Part shown: positions 51,914 through 64,000 of the stretch, one piece after another
Layout of the letters: each line of letters begins with the position of its first letter
How positions within the stretch are numbered: the first letter of the stretch is position 1
Source of the DNA: Cardiocondyla obscurior
Taxonomy: Eukaryota; Arthropoda; Insecta; Hymenoptera; Formicidae
Assembly: GCF_019399895.1 (NCBI RefSeq)
Contig: NC_091876.1
Location: 248,001 to 312,000 of the forward strand
Direction of reading: 5' to 3'
DNA: 64,000 bases
Notes under the pieces: model-generated
What the model was told of the DNA's origin: nothing
Seen by the model: the letters and a program-made list of their open reading frames with translations, nothing else
The model's database searches: none
Program-made: the position numbers and the translations under genes

Positions 51914-54517
51914 TTATCTTTTTAATACATTTATAAAAGTGTCCCTTGGTAAAGAAATTTTTCCTATCATTTTCATTTTTTTTTTCCCTTCTGTTTGCTG
52001 TGCTAGCAATTTTTTTCTTCTAGTAACATCACCGCCATACTGAAAAAGAAATAACAAAATTAGTGAAGCAATTTTTAAATTAAAACTTTTATTGTAAAAT
52101 ATAAAAAATTAAATTTACTTACTAATTTTGCCGTTACATCTTTTTTGTAAGGCTTTAAAGTTTCTCTAGCAATTACTTTATTTCCCACTGCCGCTTGAAT
52201 CGCTATTTCAAAAAGTTGTCGAGGGATAGTATCAAGAAGCTTAACGCATAATTTTCTGCCCATCGTAGATACTTGTGATCTATGTATAATCGTAGATAAT
52301 TCTTCTACCACTTTTCCATTTAATAGAATATTTAACTAAAATTTATGTGAATTTATTATATATGTATATAAAAGAAACAAATCCTTCAAAAAAATATAAA
52401 ATTTTAAACTGACAGAATAAAAAAAATTACCTTTACTATATCGGATATTTGATAATCATAATCTTCATAATCGAAACTAGCATAACCAGAACTGATGCTC
52501 TTTAAAGAATCGTGAAAATCAAGAATCACTTCGTTCAATGGCATCACATATTGCAACATGAATCTGTCATTGCCAATAATCTTGTTCAATTTTTCTTTTC
52601 CTCGTTTTTCATAGCAAAGAGACATAATCTTTCTCATGTATGTATCTATAAATTAAAAAAAAAATTGATTAATCTATAAATATTAAATAATAATAAAGAA
52701 AATGAGAAAAATTCTTAAAATCTATAATAAAAATTAATTTAATTTCTTTTAAAATATTTTTTAAATTGATTACAATTATATTGTAGAATTAAATTTTAAA
52801 TACCTGGCGTAATAATAGTTGCTATAATCATAGGCTCATAAAATTCACTTACAATCTGAGGGTCTGGAAAATTTATCGGATTATTAAAGGTTATTGTGTC
52901 GCCTTGATATTTTGTTATATTTTTACTCCCAAAAATCTTTGCTTTATATGTTACTGTAGGTGCTGTAACTACTGGTTGTGCTTCATATTCTTGTTCAAGA
53001 CGTTGGATAAAAACTTCCATATGCAATAAGCCTAGAAAACCAATTCGAAATCCTCTTCCAAGTGCATTACTGCAGGATTTACAGATATTATCCTTGTTAA
53101 TATGTTTAAACATTATTATTAAAAAAAATTAAAATTAATTAAAATTAAATTAATTTTTAAATTAATAAATAAAAAATTAAAAAATTTAATTAAATTAAAA
53201 TTAATAGTTTTACCTTGACTCAAAAATAGCACTTACAGCGCTATCGTTTAAAGTAAGTTTGTCGATAGCTGTTTGCAGAGAAGCAAATTGTGTTTGATCT
53301 ATTGGATATACACCTGCAAACACCATTGGTTTTGGTGGTTTAAATCCTTGTAGAGAATCCACAGGTTGATGTCGTAGATGCAAAGTATCGCCAATATGAG
53401 CTTCCTTAGACTTCATATTACATGAAATAGCACCTACTTGTCCAGCAAATCTAAAATATAGAATAACTTAGATTAAAAGTTTTTGATATATATCTACTAT
53501 AGTACCAATTTACAGACTTGATTTGATTTTAGTATAATAAAATTTTAGTTATACTCACTCACATTGTTTTTACATTTTCTGCATAAGGTCTGAGAAGAAA
53601 AATATTTCTTACTTCATATGATTTTTTCATATAAACAGAAGTAATTTGTTTGCCAACTGACAATGCTCCATCTTTCACATAAATTAAAGAAATTGCCCCT
53701 TTGTATTTATCATACCAGCTATCAAATATCAGTGCTCTAAAGGGCTTATCTCTAGCAATTGTAGGTGGTGGAATTTTTTCAACTATAGCATTTAAAACTT
53801 TATTGATACCAATACCTAGTTTAGCAGATATCTTAATAACATCTATATCTATTTCAAGCAACTTTTTCAATTGTTCCTTAACCTTCTCAGGATTAGCATT
53901 CTTCAAGTCAATCTTATTAATTACAGGTATTATTACAAGATTCTTTTCTCGTGCTAGGTAGTAATTGGCCACAGTTTGTGCTTGAACACCATCATTAGCA
54001 TCAACCAGTAGTATAACTCCTTGACAAGGAGCCAGTGACCGTTGAACCTCTGCTGAAAAGTCCACATGACCTGGTGTATCAATAAGATTTAAGAGATACT
54101 CTTTGCCTTGATATGAATAGAATAGTGAAGCTGTCTGTGCTTTTACAGTGATTCCACGTTCTTTTTCCACTTGTAGATTATCTAGAACTTGATGGCCAGA
54201 GTTTGCTTTTATAGCCCCTGTTAATTCTAGCAGTCTGTCTGCTAATGTACTTTTACCATGATCAACATGTGCAACTATACTAAAATTGCGAATAGTTTCA
54301 GCCGGCACATTATATTCTATATCGGTTGTTGCTTGCTTAGCAAAATGTCTGTTTAATAAAAACGTCCATTTCCTGGAATAAAATTAATTTAAAATTAATT
54401 AAGCGTTTTATAAGTTTTCTCATTTTAAAGTTTTTACTGAATAAACCTTTGTGGTTTGAGGAGTTTTGCATTACGAATAATTTCAAAGTATAAAGAGTTC
54501 AAGATAGCATTACGCAT
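51914..54517 (-). CDS. GUF1: Translation factor GUF1 (mitochondrial LepA/EF4)
   Basis: Ribosome-dependent GTPase that acts on mitochondrial ribosomes, proposed to back-translocate stalled complexes and maintain fidelity under stress. Exons on the minus strand: 54447-54517, 53563-54372, 53214-53450, 52804-53069, 52431-52645, 52123-52335, 51914-52039; 645 aa (human 669). A basic, acid-poor N-terminus of about 40 residues fits a mitochondrial targeting peptide. The P-loop AHVDHGKST is at 58-66, followed by the switch region (ERGITVKAQT), DTPGHVDFS and NKIDL. EF-G-like domains follow (SNALGRGFRIGFLGLLHMEV), then the LepA-specific C-terminal domain ending GGDVTRRKKLLAQQ... KKKMKMIGKISLP. All phases close. 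The start was chosen because this exon splices in frame and supplies the targeting peptide. Confidence 0.95.
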
Positions 54518-55072
54518 TTTTAACGCGTATTGTACAAAATTAAACTGAGCCGATTTTTGTCACATTATTTTTCGATCATCGTTATGATCATTATTCCGCT
54601 ACATGTGTTTGCACACCCTAAAAGCCTTCACACATGAACCACACACAAACTTACTGAACACATAATACATAAACCGTAAGGATATCCTCCAATCAAAGTC
54701 GACAATAACCTCAAAATTTTTCTGTTCTTCTCAATTGCAGAACTTTTCACACTTTAAACGATACATTCGAAATGTAATGAGTATAAATAAACATAGTATA
54801 ATGATTGAATGACGATTGAAACAACAATACACCTGGCAAAATTGTAAGTATATTTTAGCATTTTCTTTTTTACGTCTTTTTAAATTACCTTACAATTGTT
54901 TCTGTTACGATTTTATTATAATACAATGCCAATATATTTTAGGTCCACATTCAACGCCGATAGTTGTAACTGAACATTGTAAAACAATTTTCTTTAAAAT
55001 CGTAAGAGAAAGTTTTCCGCGACAGTGCATATATTAAAAGCTCTCCGCAATTAACGTATCTGTTTGGCAAAG
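54518..55072. promoter_or_regulatory. Divergent promoter region of GUF1 and Dok
   Basis: A 555-bp head-to-head spacer. On the Dok side a likely 5' UTR intron runs from the GTAAGT donor at 54844 to the TTTTAG acceptor ending at 54942. No TATA box is obvious near either start. Shared regulation is inference only. Confidence 0.5.
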
Positions 55073-56575
55073 ATGAGTTTACGCGATCTGGAAGTTTGCG
55101 GATTTATATGGAGGAAAAAAACCATGACTTTGTCGAATGTATGGAAACGATCTTGGTGCTCAATAAGAAAGCTTAACGAGGGACGTGGTTTAGAAATACA
55201 GTTTTATCAGAAACGCAGCAATGCTTTAAAACAAAATGAGAAAGATAGTTCTGTAATAATACCACCGAATGCCATTGTACATCGTATTTGCTCCAGTACA
55301 AAGCAATTTGCTTTTAGTATATTGTCTAAAGTGGACAGAAAGCCATTATTATCTTTGTCTGCCAACTCTGAGACTGTAACACAACGTTGGATAGCCGATA
55401 TTAGACAATTGTTAAACCCTAGAAAGTATTATACAGAGAAATCATATTATGTATCTATGGTTGATAATGCACATTCAAAAACAGCAGGTTTAACTGGTTG
55501 GTATAATGGTAATTTCTACTTAAAGATACTTTACTGATTTTACTGTTTTTTTTTTCAGGTTTATATGGAGATTTATTCACCAATGAAATGGGAATTTTTA
55601 TTAAGAATATTCATACAGGCGAGATACTTGAAACCTTTGACTGGAAGGAGTTTACTCAGTTTCATTTAATGACAGTGGGCCGACCAGAAGATGTAAAGCG
55701 CATCTGTGTAATGCACACTAGCCAAGAGTTTCGCTCAGGTGTTGGAGAACTTTATATATTTTGTCTTAACACTGCTAAGTTACTGCAAGTCTTGGTAACA
55801 CAGGGTCGAGGTCCAAGACTTCGCCAAAGATCTTTACATTCTTATGACGATCTTGAAATAGTGACACATGATGAAGTCAACAGTCATCCTTTACAGCAAA
55901 AAAATAATGGACCACTCTGTACTTTTAATACAAATGCTAATTGGTATGTATAATATAGTATGAGATAAAGATGTGATAGTATTTAATTAAATTTGAAATA
56001 TATGTGCAGTTCAAGGACATCCATTGGCATTAAAACTGTAGAGAATATATACCAATCGGAAGCAAATCTGGTGTATAGTAATTTATCTCATTCCAACAAT
56101 CATACAAAGTCCAATACCTCTATAGCCTCTGGAATTTATGAAGAAATTAAGGACGATGTTTGTTCCTCCCAAATGTCATTTACAAGTAAAGTTTCGTGCA
56201 ATTTGCAAATGGAACCTCCAGCATTACCCCCACGTCAGAAATGGAAAACGGAATATGTAAACGAAGACAGGTAATGTAATATAATTTTATTTAACTTCAA
56301 GCTTTTTTAGAAAATATCGTTAAATGAGGTGAAAGCAATTAAGATAGACAATAATTACATTTTTCTTTAACAGAATGGAGCAATATTCTCAGCCAGTAAA
56401 TTCCAATTCTTATGAAGAGTTAAAACTACCAAATATTGTACGTACACAAAAAACTACTATCATTTCAGATAATTCTAGTTATGTTCCAATGTCGCCACAA
56501 TTGAAAGATTTTAATATGTTTGAGACTAATACCTTGGAAAATTTAAAAGAAAATGATTACGTGTTAATGCATTAA
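55073..56575 (+). CDS. Dok: Dok/IRS-type docking adaptor (PH-PTB)
   Basis: Membrane-recruited scaffold acting downstream of receptor and Src-family tyrosine kinases. Coding exons 55073-55508, 55559-55943, 56010-56270, 56374-56575; 427 aa. The start is the ATG at 55073 (MSLRDLEVCGFIWRKK). The PH domain spans about 5-118, the IRS-type PTB domain about 146-250 (GLYGDLFTNEMGIFIKNIH... GVGELYIFCL). The tail has a class II SH3 ligand (PALPPR, 344-349) and candidate phosphotyrosines: Y317 (YEEI, Src SH2-type), Y356 (YVNE, Grb2-type), Y365 (YSQP, Crk-type), Y374 (YEEL), Y397 (YVPM) and Y423 (YVLM). The last two are YxxM sites for the PI3K p85 subunit. Domain order and size fit Dok better than the much longer IRS/chico. 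Lies head-to-head with GUF1. All exon phases close. Confidence 0.9.
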
Positions 56576-56765
56576 CGTTATATAACATAAAAAATGACTG
56601 AAATTGAATATAAAAATCTAGTAAATACCGAAAACTAGATAAAAAATATGAAAAAACCGTCCAAAAGTTAATATCTTATTTGTGTTTGGTATTAATATAT
56701 GTACATTTATAGTTTAAAGTAGTTTGTTAAAATTTTATAAGACCTCGATAACGCAAAAACTAGAA

Positions 56766-58815
56766 TTAATCTTGATTAATTTTAATTATTTTTAAATATA
56801 TGCCATTTTTTGGACATAACACGAATGCTCTAGGATCACTTATATACGGTATTGGAGTTTTTTCGCAAGGTTCGATTTTGTAGTTTCGTAATATTTTTAT
56901 GAGTCCAATTTTACTCTGATAAACAGCGAAACGAGCACCTAAAAATAAAATTATAACGATTACATCAAGATTTTTTATTAAAAATATTCTTTTAGAAAAG
57001 TCATAAAAATAATTTTAGAATTTATTTTACTATACCGATGCAATTTCTTGGTCCATCGCCGAAAGGAAGATAAGACATTGGATGTCTTTTTTGCGTAGCT
57101 TCTACATTAAATCTTTCTGGATCGAATACATCTGGTTTTGGATAAATATTCGAATCATGATGAATCGCGTAAACGGGAATCAATATTTTTTGGCCCTTTG
57201 GTATAGTGATTTTGATACTGTTGAAAGTATAATTCGATATCGATTGTCTCATAAGAGTTGTCGCTGGCGGATATTTTCGTAAAGTTTCTATATTAAATAT
57301 AATGCTAAATTATAAAAATGCATATATGTTTATTAAAGAATTAAATTAAAAATTAACAGTGAATTTACGTCATAATATTGCTAAAAACAAAAAAAAATTA
57401 ATTAGATTATTTCTTATGTAATTTCTTTTTCATAGATGTACCTTTGAACACTTTATTCAAGTAATTCATTAGCTTGATATTGTCGTGTGTTAAATTTTCT
57501 CCATATTTTGTATAGATTTCATCAATTTCTTTACGTAATTTGTTTTGTATTTTTTGATTTAATGCTAATTCGTAAAGTGTGTGACTAATAGTTGTTGAAG
57601 AGGATTCAAAGCCCGCGATAAAAAACACAAACGCTTGAGAAGCTATTAAATCGTCGGTTAATTCTAAAATAATATTTTCTCTTTTTAGTTATCAGCTAGG
57701 TTTTTTTTTCCTAAAAATGTTTTCCATAAGAAAAAGTAATACATGTAAATGATTTATGCATACCAATATCGTTTAGTTTATCTGGGTGTTTCTTTAGGTC
57801 ACGTAATGTATCAACAAAATCATTCCTATTGATATTATTTATTTCTCTATAATTCATAGTCTCCATGATAATGTGGATGAAAAATTTTGTATAATCTGGA
57901 CGTGGCAGAATGTTACCGAGTATGTGTTTGTAAAACCACGGAAAAGCTTCTCTGATTTTTATTCGTAACATCTCTGCTTTAGTAGGATTGAATATTCTTC
58001 TTCCCATTTTGCGAAACTTACTATCTTTATTTGACAATGCGTTCATTTCGATACCGAAAACACAGCTACCGATAACGTCAGTCGTATATTTTGCCGTTAA
58101 TTCACGGCATTCTACTGGCTCGTTTTCGCTTACTATTTTTTCCATATATTGAACAAGGTGATCAGCACATTCCGATATCAAGGAGAACATCTCCTTTAAT
58201 TTACTAGATGTAAAAATAGGTGATAGCTTTATTCTTAAGGGTCGCCATCTTTTCGGTTCTAAAGAGAAAAGGTGTTGCGACAGTGGCTCAGCCTGCGATA
58301 ATGATGTAATCAAATGGTACACTTATAATTAAATTTTACTAGCTTCTAGAAACTTGCTTGAAGCCTTCAGAAGCGAATTTTATAATTTGTAAAATATAAT
58401 TGTAGCTGTAAACTTTTACAAAAGACACGTGTGTGTCTATCATACTTATTGAATTTATATATAAGTTTTACATAAATATTCTCACCTTTTCAAAAGTGGA
58501 TATTCCTCTGTCGGCGAATACGGAGAAATTTTTAATAAGGACATCCTTAATTAAATCAAGATCTTGTACAACAAGAACGGGAGTCTTAAAAATGAATATT
58601 CCAACCAACGGTTCATTTTTATAGATGTTATATAGATCTGTCAAATAATCACCCGCGGATGTCTTCAAAAATATAACGTCTTTAAAATTACCGAATAACA
58701 AAGTAGGTCGTGGACCACGAACACCACGTAACTTCCAAAAGTCATAAGACGAGAGGAAATAATATAAAATGATAATTAACGCGGCAAATCCGTAAAGAAT
58801 TCCGAGGAGTTCCAT
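56766..58815 (-). CDS. Cytochrome P450, CYP6 (CYP6AS-like), gene 1
   Basis: Microsomal haem monooxygenase; CYP6AS enzymes in bees oxidise plant phenolics, and other substrates are possible. Exons on the minus strand: 58486-58815, 57764-58292, 57442-57663, 57036-57287, 56766-56938; 501 aa, the normal length. An N-terminal membrane anchor (about 3-22) is followed by a Pro/Gly hinge (RGVRGPRP). The I-helix reads AGFESSST with Ser307 where the family usually has Thr. The ExxR motif is ETLR (361-364), PERF is FDPERF, and the haem loop FGDGPRNCIG has Cys443. A CTTTTTAG acceptor 40 bp before the ATG (exon from 58855) suggests a 5' UTR intron. Intron positions and the 222-nt and 252-nt exons are identical to those of the next two genes. 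The family call is by resemblance; subfamily needs a phylogeny. Confidence 0.93.
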
Positions 58816-59912
58816 TGTTTGGTAACAGTCGAACGATTATGTTGAAAGATTGTAACTAAAAAGAAGGAAAACGAAATTAATTTTTTGTTACATATACTAA
58901 TCTCGATTAAAAAAAAAAGAAAAAAAACAAGATTTATACAATTTTTTTTTTATTGAAACAATTCCGATTTTTATCTTCTTTGCTTGGTAATGAGAACGCG
59001 TAACGAAACAACTTCTTTCACCATACATGTGAGAATGATGAACAAATGTTGCTTCTTTTTTTTTCGAATATTTTCGATTTTACTTTAAAACAAGCAACCA
59101 ACATTACGTATTTGAACGACGCTAAAGTTTTAAATACAAATTATTATGTATCAGCTCGTAGCAAGTTTTCAGTGTGTTTTTAAAAGATATTTTCAATATA
59201 AAGATTGTTTTCGTAACTTAAAATCGTAACTACTACGATATAAAAATAAAAATAAATTGATTAGATAAAACGAGTGTATATTAATGAGAATATGAATGTG
59301 CAAATTCTGGCGTTAAGCGATTATTTTTATTATAATTGTTTAACTTTGTCTGATTGTAAAATAAAATAATGTTTAATTCAAATAAATGCGTTAAACGTTA
59401 AGCGTTGAATAGCTTATATCGATATACATAAAGGCAATAGGTCATTACAAATTTAAAAATCTAGATAATGATTGTTAATGTTTTACATGTACATTTTCTA
59501 TTCTATTCCTGCATCGATGTATTTTAAATCTTGTGTAAGAAAAAACAAAAAGCAGAATATCTGAGAAAGGAAGTAACTTATGCGTATAAAGTGAAAAAAA
59601 AACAAGTACACAGTAGATATTATTCTTATTACTTATTATTATTTATTTTAATAGAGAAAAAAAACATTCCAAAACATTATGGATTAATTTCGGTATATTA
59701 GAGTGTATAAATTACAAAGATAAAATTATTATTTGATTAATGTTACGATGAGAACTTTTAATACGATATCAATAAAATAGGTATTATATTCAAAGCAATC
59801 GGAGCAGCGACTTTTAGTGTTATATTTCTTGACAAAAAAAAAAAAGAATAAAACACCATTTTTCAATTAAGTTTAAAAGAAAAAGAAATCAAAAATTTCA
59901 AACCAAGAAAGG
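58816..59912. other. Intergenic region upstream of P450 gene 1
   Basis: About 1.1 kb of AT-rich sequence between P450 genes 1 and 2, holding the promoter and probable 5' UTR exon of gene 1 and the 3' UTR of gene 2. No P450 relic or other frame was recognised. Confidence 0.6.
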
Positions 59913-61973
59913 TTAATCTCGATTAATTTTTGTTACTTTCAAATATATTCCACCCTTTGGCGACGATATAATATTTGTCTCATCGATCACATAAGGTATT
60001 TGTGTTTTCTCGCAGGGCTCAACTTTAAAATTTCGTATTATTTTTAACAGACCAACTCTAACTTGATAAATGGCGAAGCGCAAACCTGGAATAAAAATTG
60101 GTTATCGTATAAATCAGATAAAGATTAAAAATGTTTTTTAATTAAACATAAAAAAAGTTAACAGTGAAATTAAAATTTATTTTCATTATACCAATGCAAA
60201 TTCTTGGTCCATCGCCGAAAGGAAGGTAAGACATTGGATGTCTTTTTTGCACAGCTTCTACGTCAAATCTTTCTGGATCGAATACATCTGGTTTCGGATA
60301 AATATTCGAATCATTATGAATCGCGAAAAAAGGAATCCATACTTTTTGGCCCTTTGGTATAGTGACTTTGGTATTGTTGAAAGTATAACTTGATGTCGTT
60401 CTTCTCGGTATGTAACGTCCAGGTGGATATTTTCGTAAACCTTCTACATTAAGAGTTTAAATTATTTTTTAATTTAAATGCATACTTACTAGAAAAATCT
60501 TAATTATCTTAATTAGCAATAAAATTATTATTATTATTATATCATTGCCAAAATTTATGTTTTTCAAGATGTTTCATTCTTTTGTTTAATTTTTTTCTCT
60601 TTTTTTAGGACATACCTTTTACTATTTTATCCAAATAAACCATTTCCAAGACATTTTTATACGCGAAATCATTACCATGTTTTAAATACTCTTGATCAAT
60701 TTCGTCGCGTAACCTGTCTTGCATTTTTTGATTTAAAGCTAACTCGTAAAGAACGTTGGTCATCGCTGTCGACGAGGTTTCATAACCAGCAGCAAAAAAT
60801 ATAAATGCTTGAGCAGCTAACAAACTATCGGTTAAATCTGGAATATAAATTATATATTTTAATGTTTTACTTTAAATGTAATAAATGATGATAGGTATAG
60901 ATAAATTTAATATGTGATACATAATTCATTGATCCATTTTTCGTAATACAAAAGTAATATTTAGTCTTGTCGCAAAGTAATAACGATGATAGTAATTACC
61001 GAAATCTCCAAGTTTATCCGAATTCTTTAATTCCATCAGCGTATTGACGAAGTCGTGTCTAACGATATTATGCTTTTCTCTATAAGCCATAGTGTCCACT
61101 ATAACACGCGTGAAGAAGCTGGTGATCTCTGAATCTGGTACGATATGGCCGAGGAAATCAAATAACTTGGGCCAATATTCTTTGATTGTATTTCGTATGC
61201 GATGCGTCAATGGTGGTCTAAACACATCTCTTCCTATTCTACGGAATTCGCTGTCCTCGTTCGCCAAAGCGTCCATCTCGATGCCGAAGGCGCAGTTTCC
61301 AATTACGTCGGTTGCGTATTTTGCAGTCACTTCGTGACACTCTATAGTATTAGTTTCTTTCACTAATTTTTCCAAATAATCCACAAGATGATCAGAACAC
61401 TCTGATATCAATACGAACATTTCTTTTAGTTTACGGGATGTGAAAACAGGCGTCAGCTTTGTTCTTAATGGTCTCCATGTATCCAGGTCCAGATTGAAAA
61501 GATTTTGCGACAGCGGATCAGCCTGCGATAACATAATTTTTATGTTGTTTTTAAAATGTAATAGAGCAAACTTTTCGATTTTTATTAATTACTATCAGAT
61601 TTTTGCAAAGAGAGTGTGAATCAGTTAAAAATGTTTGTACTTTCTCATGAATGTTGTATCCTCTTTCACCGAATACCAAAAAATCTTTGATTAGAATATC
61701 TTTAATCAAATCAAGATCCTTTATAATGAGAATAGGTGTTGTCACATCGAATATGCCAATAAATGGTTCATCTCGGTAGTCATTGTATACTTTCTCCAGG
61801 TATCTGGATAAGGACATTTTTCCAAGTATAACGTCTTTAACGTTACCAAATCCTGGTATCGGTTGTGGACCACGAACACCACGAGACTTCCAAAAGTCAA
61901 AATTCCATGTAAAGTAATAATAAAGGATGAAAATAATTGCGGCTATGCCGCATAGAATTTCAAATGGTTCCAT
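59913..61973 (-). CDS. Cytochrome P450, CYP6 (CYP6AS-like), gene 2
   Basis: Same family and microsomal role as its neighbours. Exons on the minus strand: 61641-61973, 61000-61522, 60616-60837, 60192-60443, 59913-60085; 500 aa. N-terminal anchor MEPFEILCGIAAIIFILYYY, hinge RGVRGPQPIPGFG, I-helix AGYETSST (canonical), ExxR as EGLR, FDPERF, haem loop FGDGPRICIG with Cys442 (Ile in place of the usual Asn before Cys). The upstream structure is visible: a TATA box at 62287-62297, a short untranslated exon ending at 62235 (GTT|GTAAGT), and a second exon starting at 62016 after TTTTTTTCAG. It looks more diverged from genes 1 and 3 than they are from each other. Confidence 0.94.
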
Positions 61974-62738
61974 TGTGCCACTATTGTAAATCGATTAACG
62001 ACATGAATAATCTTTACTGAAAAAAAGAAGAAAAAAAAAGTTTTATGAAATAAATTTATGCCTTAAAACGTTTTAAATTTGTTAAGATTAAAAAGCACAA
62101 TCTTTAATAACATATGACGATATTATATTAAATGTTATACATATATGCATAGACATTTTAAGCAATAAAAATATAATGTTATTAATATTTATTATTTTTA
62201 CAGAATTATAAGTAATTTTTAAACTGTTACTTACAACACTTTTATTTTATGAGTGATGAAACTGTTCAAAATCAGCTATACCGCTGCTTTTTATATCTTA
62301 TGTTAATGTTCGTGTAGTAAAAATAGATAACACTCGGTGCTATCTTTTGTTTAACATGTTGTTTAACATTTAACATGATGTTGAATAGATAATCTTTAAT
62401 GTAAGTGCATTAAGAAGTTAAACTATATTTTTTAAAGAATTAATGCACAAGTAGTTATAAGTAAAACAATTATATTTATACAATTACATAATGTAAAATT
62501 TTAAAAACTACTTAAAACGCTGATAACTTCATAAATCGAACTTTGTAACAGTTTTTTAACATGCAGAATGTACAAGCAAATGTGATCAAGAACAATGAAA
62601 TAAGAAGAAGAAGTCTGGGCTGTATTGATTGAATAACTAAAAGGTAAGATTACAATTTTTTGCATTTTACTTGCTATTCGTTTACCGTTACGGTTACAAG
62701 TGTTTTCTATATAATTTAGAGAAAAATTAAAATTTAAT
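61974..62738. promoter_or_regulatory. Promoter and 5' UTR of P450 gene 2
   Basis: Contains the 5' UTR acceptor (exon from 62016), an intron of about 218 bp, a short leader exon ending at 62235 and a TATA box (GATATAAAAAG on the minus strand, 62287-62297). A start site near 62262 is predicted from TATA spacing. The right part holds the 3' UTR of gene 3. Confidence 0.55.
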
Positions 62739-64000
62739 TTAATTAATTTTTCTTATTTTCAAGTGCATACCACCTTTCGGTGTTAATAGAAATGATCGAG
62801 GGTCGTTTACGTATGGTATTGGGGTTTTCTCGCAAGTCTCTATTCTGTAGTTTTGTAGTATTTTTACAAGGCCAAGTTTAGTCTGATAAATAGCAAATCG
62901 AGCTCCTGAAAATATAAAGAACAATTAATGTTTTTGTTAAAAATGTTACTCTGCGCACAAAGAAATAAGAAGTAATATTTAAATTATTTTCATTATACCA
63001 ATGCAATTCCTGGGTCCGTCACCGAAAGGTAGATAAGTCATCGGATGTCTGCTTTGAATAGCTTCTTCGTTAAATCTTTCTGGATCAAACACATCTGGTT
63101 TCGGATAAATATCTGGATCCAGATGAATCGCATAGATAGGAATCCACAATTTTTGTTTTTCCGGTATAGTAACTTCAGTACCATCAAAAGTATAACTCGA
63201 CATAGATTCTCTACTAAGAACTGTCGCTGGTGGATACTTTCGCAATGTCTCTACGTTAAAAACAATGTTAAATTTCAATAGAATGTAAGAATTAATATAA
63301 AAAATATTTTTCTACAACGTACCTTTAAAAACTTTATCTAAATAATCCATTTTTTTGATAATATCGTACGTCAAGTCACCATTATATTTTACGTGGTATT
63401 CATTAATTTCATTACGTAGTTTATCTTGTATGTTTGGATTCAACGCTAACTCGTAAAGCGCGTTGCTAATAGTCGTGGACGAAGTTTCAAACCCAGCAAG
63501 GAAAAACACGAATGCTTGAGAAGCTAATAAACTCTCTGTTATCTCTGAAAAAAAAATTAATTTTGTTAATATAAATAAGAAAGTTCTTGTCGCACTAATT
63601 ATTTAGTAATTTCGATATACAAAGATTGTATACATACCAATATTGGCCATTTTTTCGGGATGTTTCTTTAATTCTCGCAATGTGTCAATGAAATCATTTC
63701 TAATAATATTATTTTTTTCTCTGTAATCCATAGTTTCCACGACTACGCGTATAAAAAATTTGTCAACCTCGGTTTGCGGTAAAACGTATCCAAGCATTTG
63801 GTAAAACCACGGGAAAAAATCTCTTAATTTGTTTCGCAACATACTTTTCCAAGTTGGAGCAAATATCTTTCTTCCCATCCTACGAAATTCACTATTTTCA
63901 TTCGACAAAGCATTCGTTTCGATACCAAAAGCACAGCTCCCGATAACGTCAGTCGTGTATTTTGCCGTTAAATCACGGCATTCCACAGGCTCATTTTTGC
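62739..64000 (-). CDS. Cytochrome P450, CYP6 (CYP6AS-like), gene 3 (partial)
   Basis: C-terminal two-thirds of a third P450, cut by the window edge. Visible exons on the minus strand: 63638-64000 (incomplete exon 2), 63323-63544, 62999-63250 and 62739-62905. The sequence begins within the helix-C/D region (KNEPVECRDLTAKYTTDVIG). It has I-helix AGFETSST, ExxR as ETLR, FDPERF and haem loop FGDGPRNCIG, and ends HLKIRKIN-stop. Exons of 222 and 252 nt match genes 1 and 2 exactly. It is closest in appearance to gene 1. The first exon and promoter lie beyond 64000, and the array may continue. Confidence 0.93.

Overview
This is nuclear DNA of an insect, most likely a hymenopteran and probably an ant. 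The support is short introns with GT..AG borders, an ant-like six-cysteine defensin, and a tandem array of CYP6-type P450s that resembles the hymenopteran CYP6AS expansion. The species call is inference. The left 39 kb has many CpG-rich stretches and few genes. The right 25 kb is AT-rich and packed with multi-exon genes.

Left part (1-39,300): only two genes can be supported, both short, secreted and on the minus strand. The first (5,891-7,769) encodes a glycine-rich secreted protein with repeated GWK modules behind a clear TATA box. The second (37,230-37,742) is a two-exon prepro-defensin, also with a TATA box. The rest holds simple repeats, homopolymer runs and a few weak exon candidates.

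Right part (39,338-64,000): in order, AIF (AIFM1-type apoptosis-inducing factor, plus, 12 exons); TBC1D32/broad-minded (minus, 8 exons); TBCK (minus, 12 exons, 330 bp upstream of TBC1D32); GUF1, the mitochondrial LepA/EF4 GTPase (minus, 7 exons); a Dok/IRS-type docking adaptor (plus, 4 coding exons, head-to-head with GUF1); and three CYP6-type P450 genes (minus), the last cut by the window edge. Coding exons were joined by hand from splice signals. Reading phase was checked at every junction of these genes, and each complete model closes in frame.

There is no operon logic. Functional themes are mitochondria (AIF, GUF1), membrane traffic and cilia (TBCK, TBC1D32), receptor tyrosine-kinase signalling (Dok), xenobiotic or hydrocarbon oxidation (P450s) and innate immunity or secretion (defensin, Gly-rich protein). 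I found no CRISPR array, tRNA, rRNA or intact transposon.
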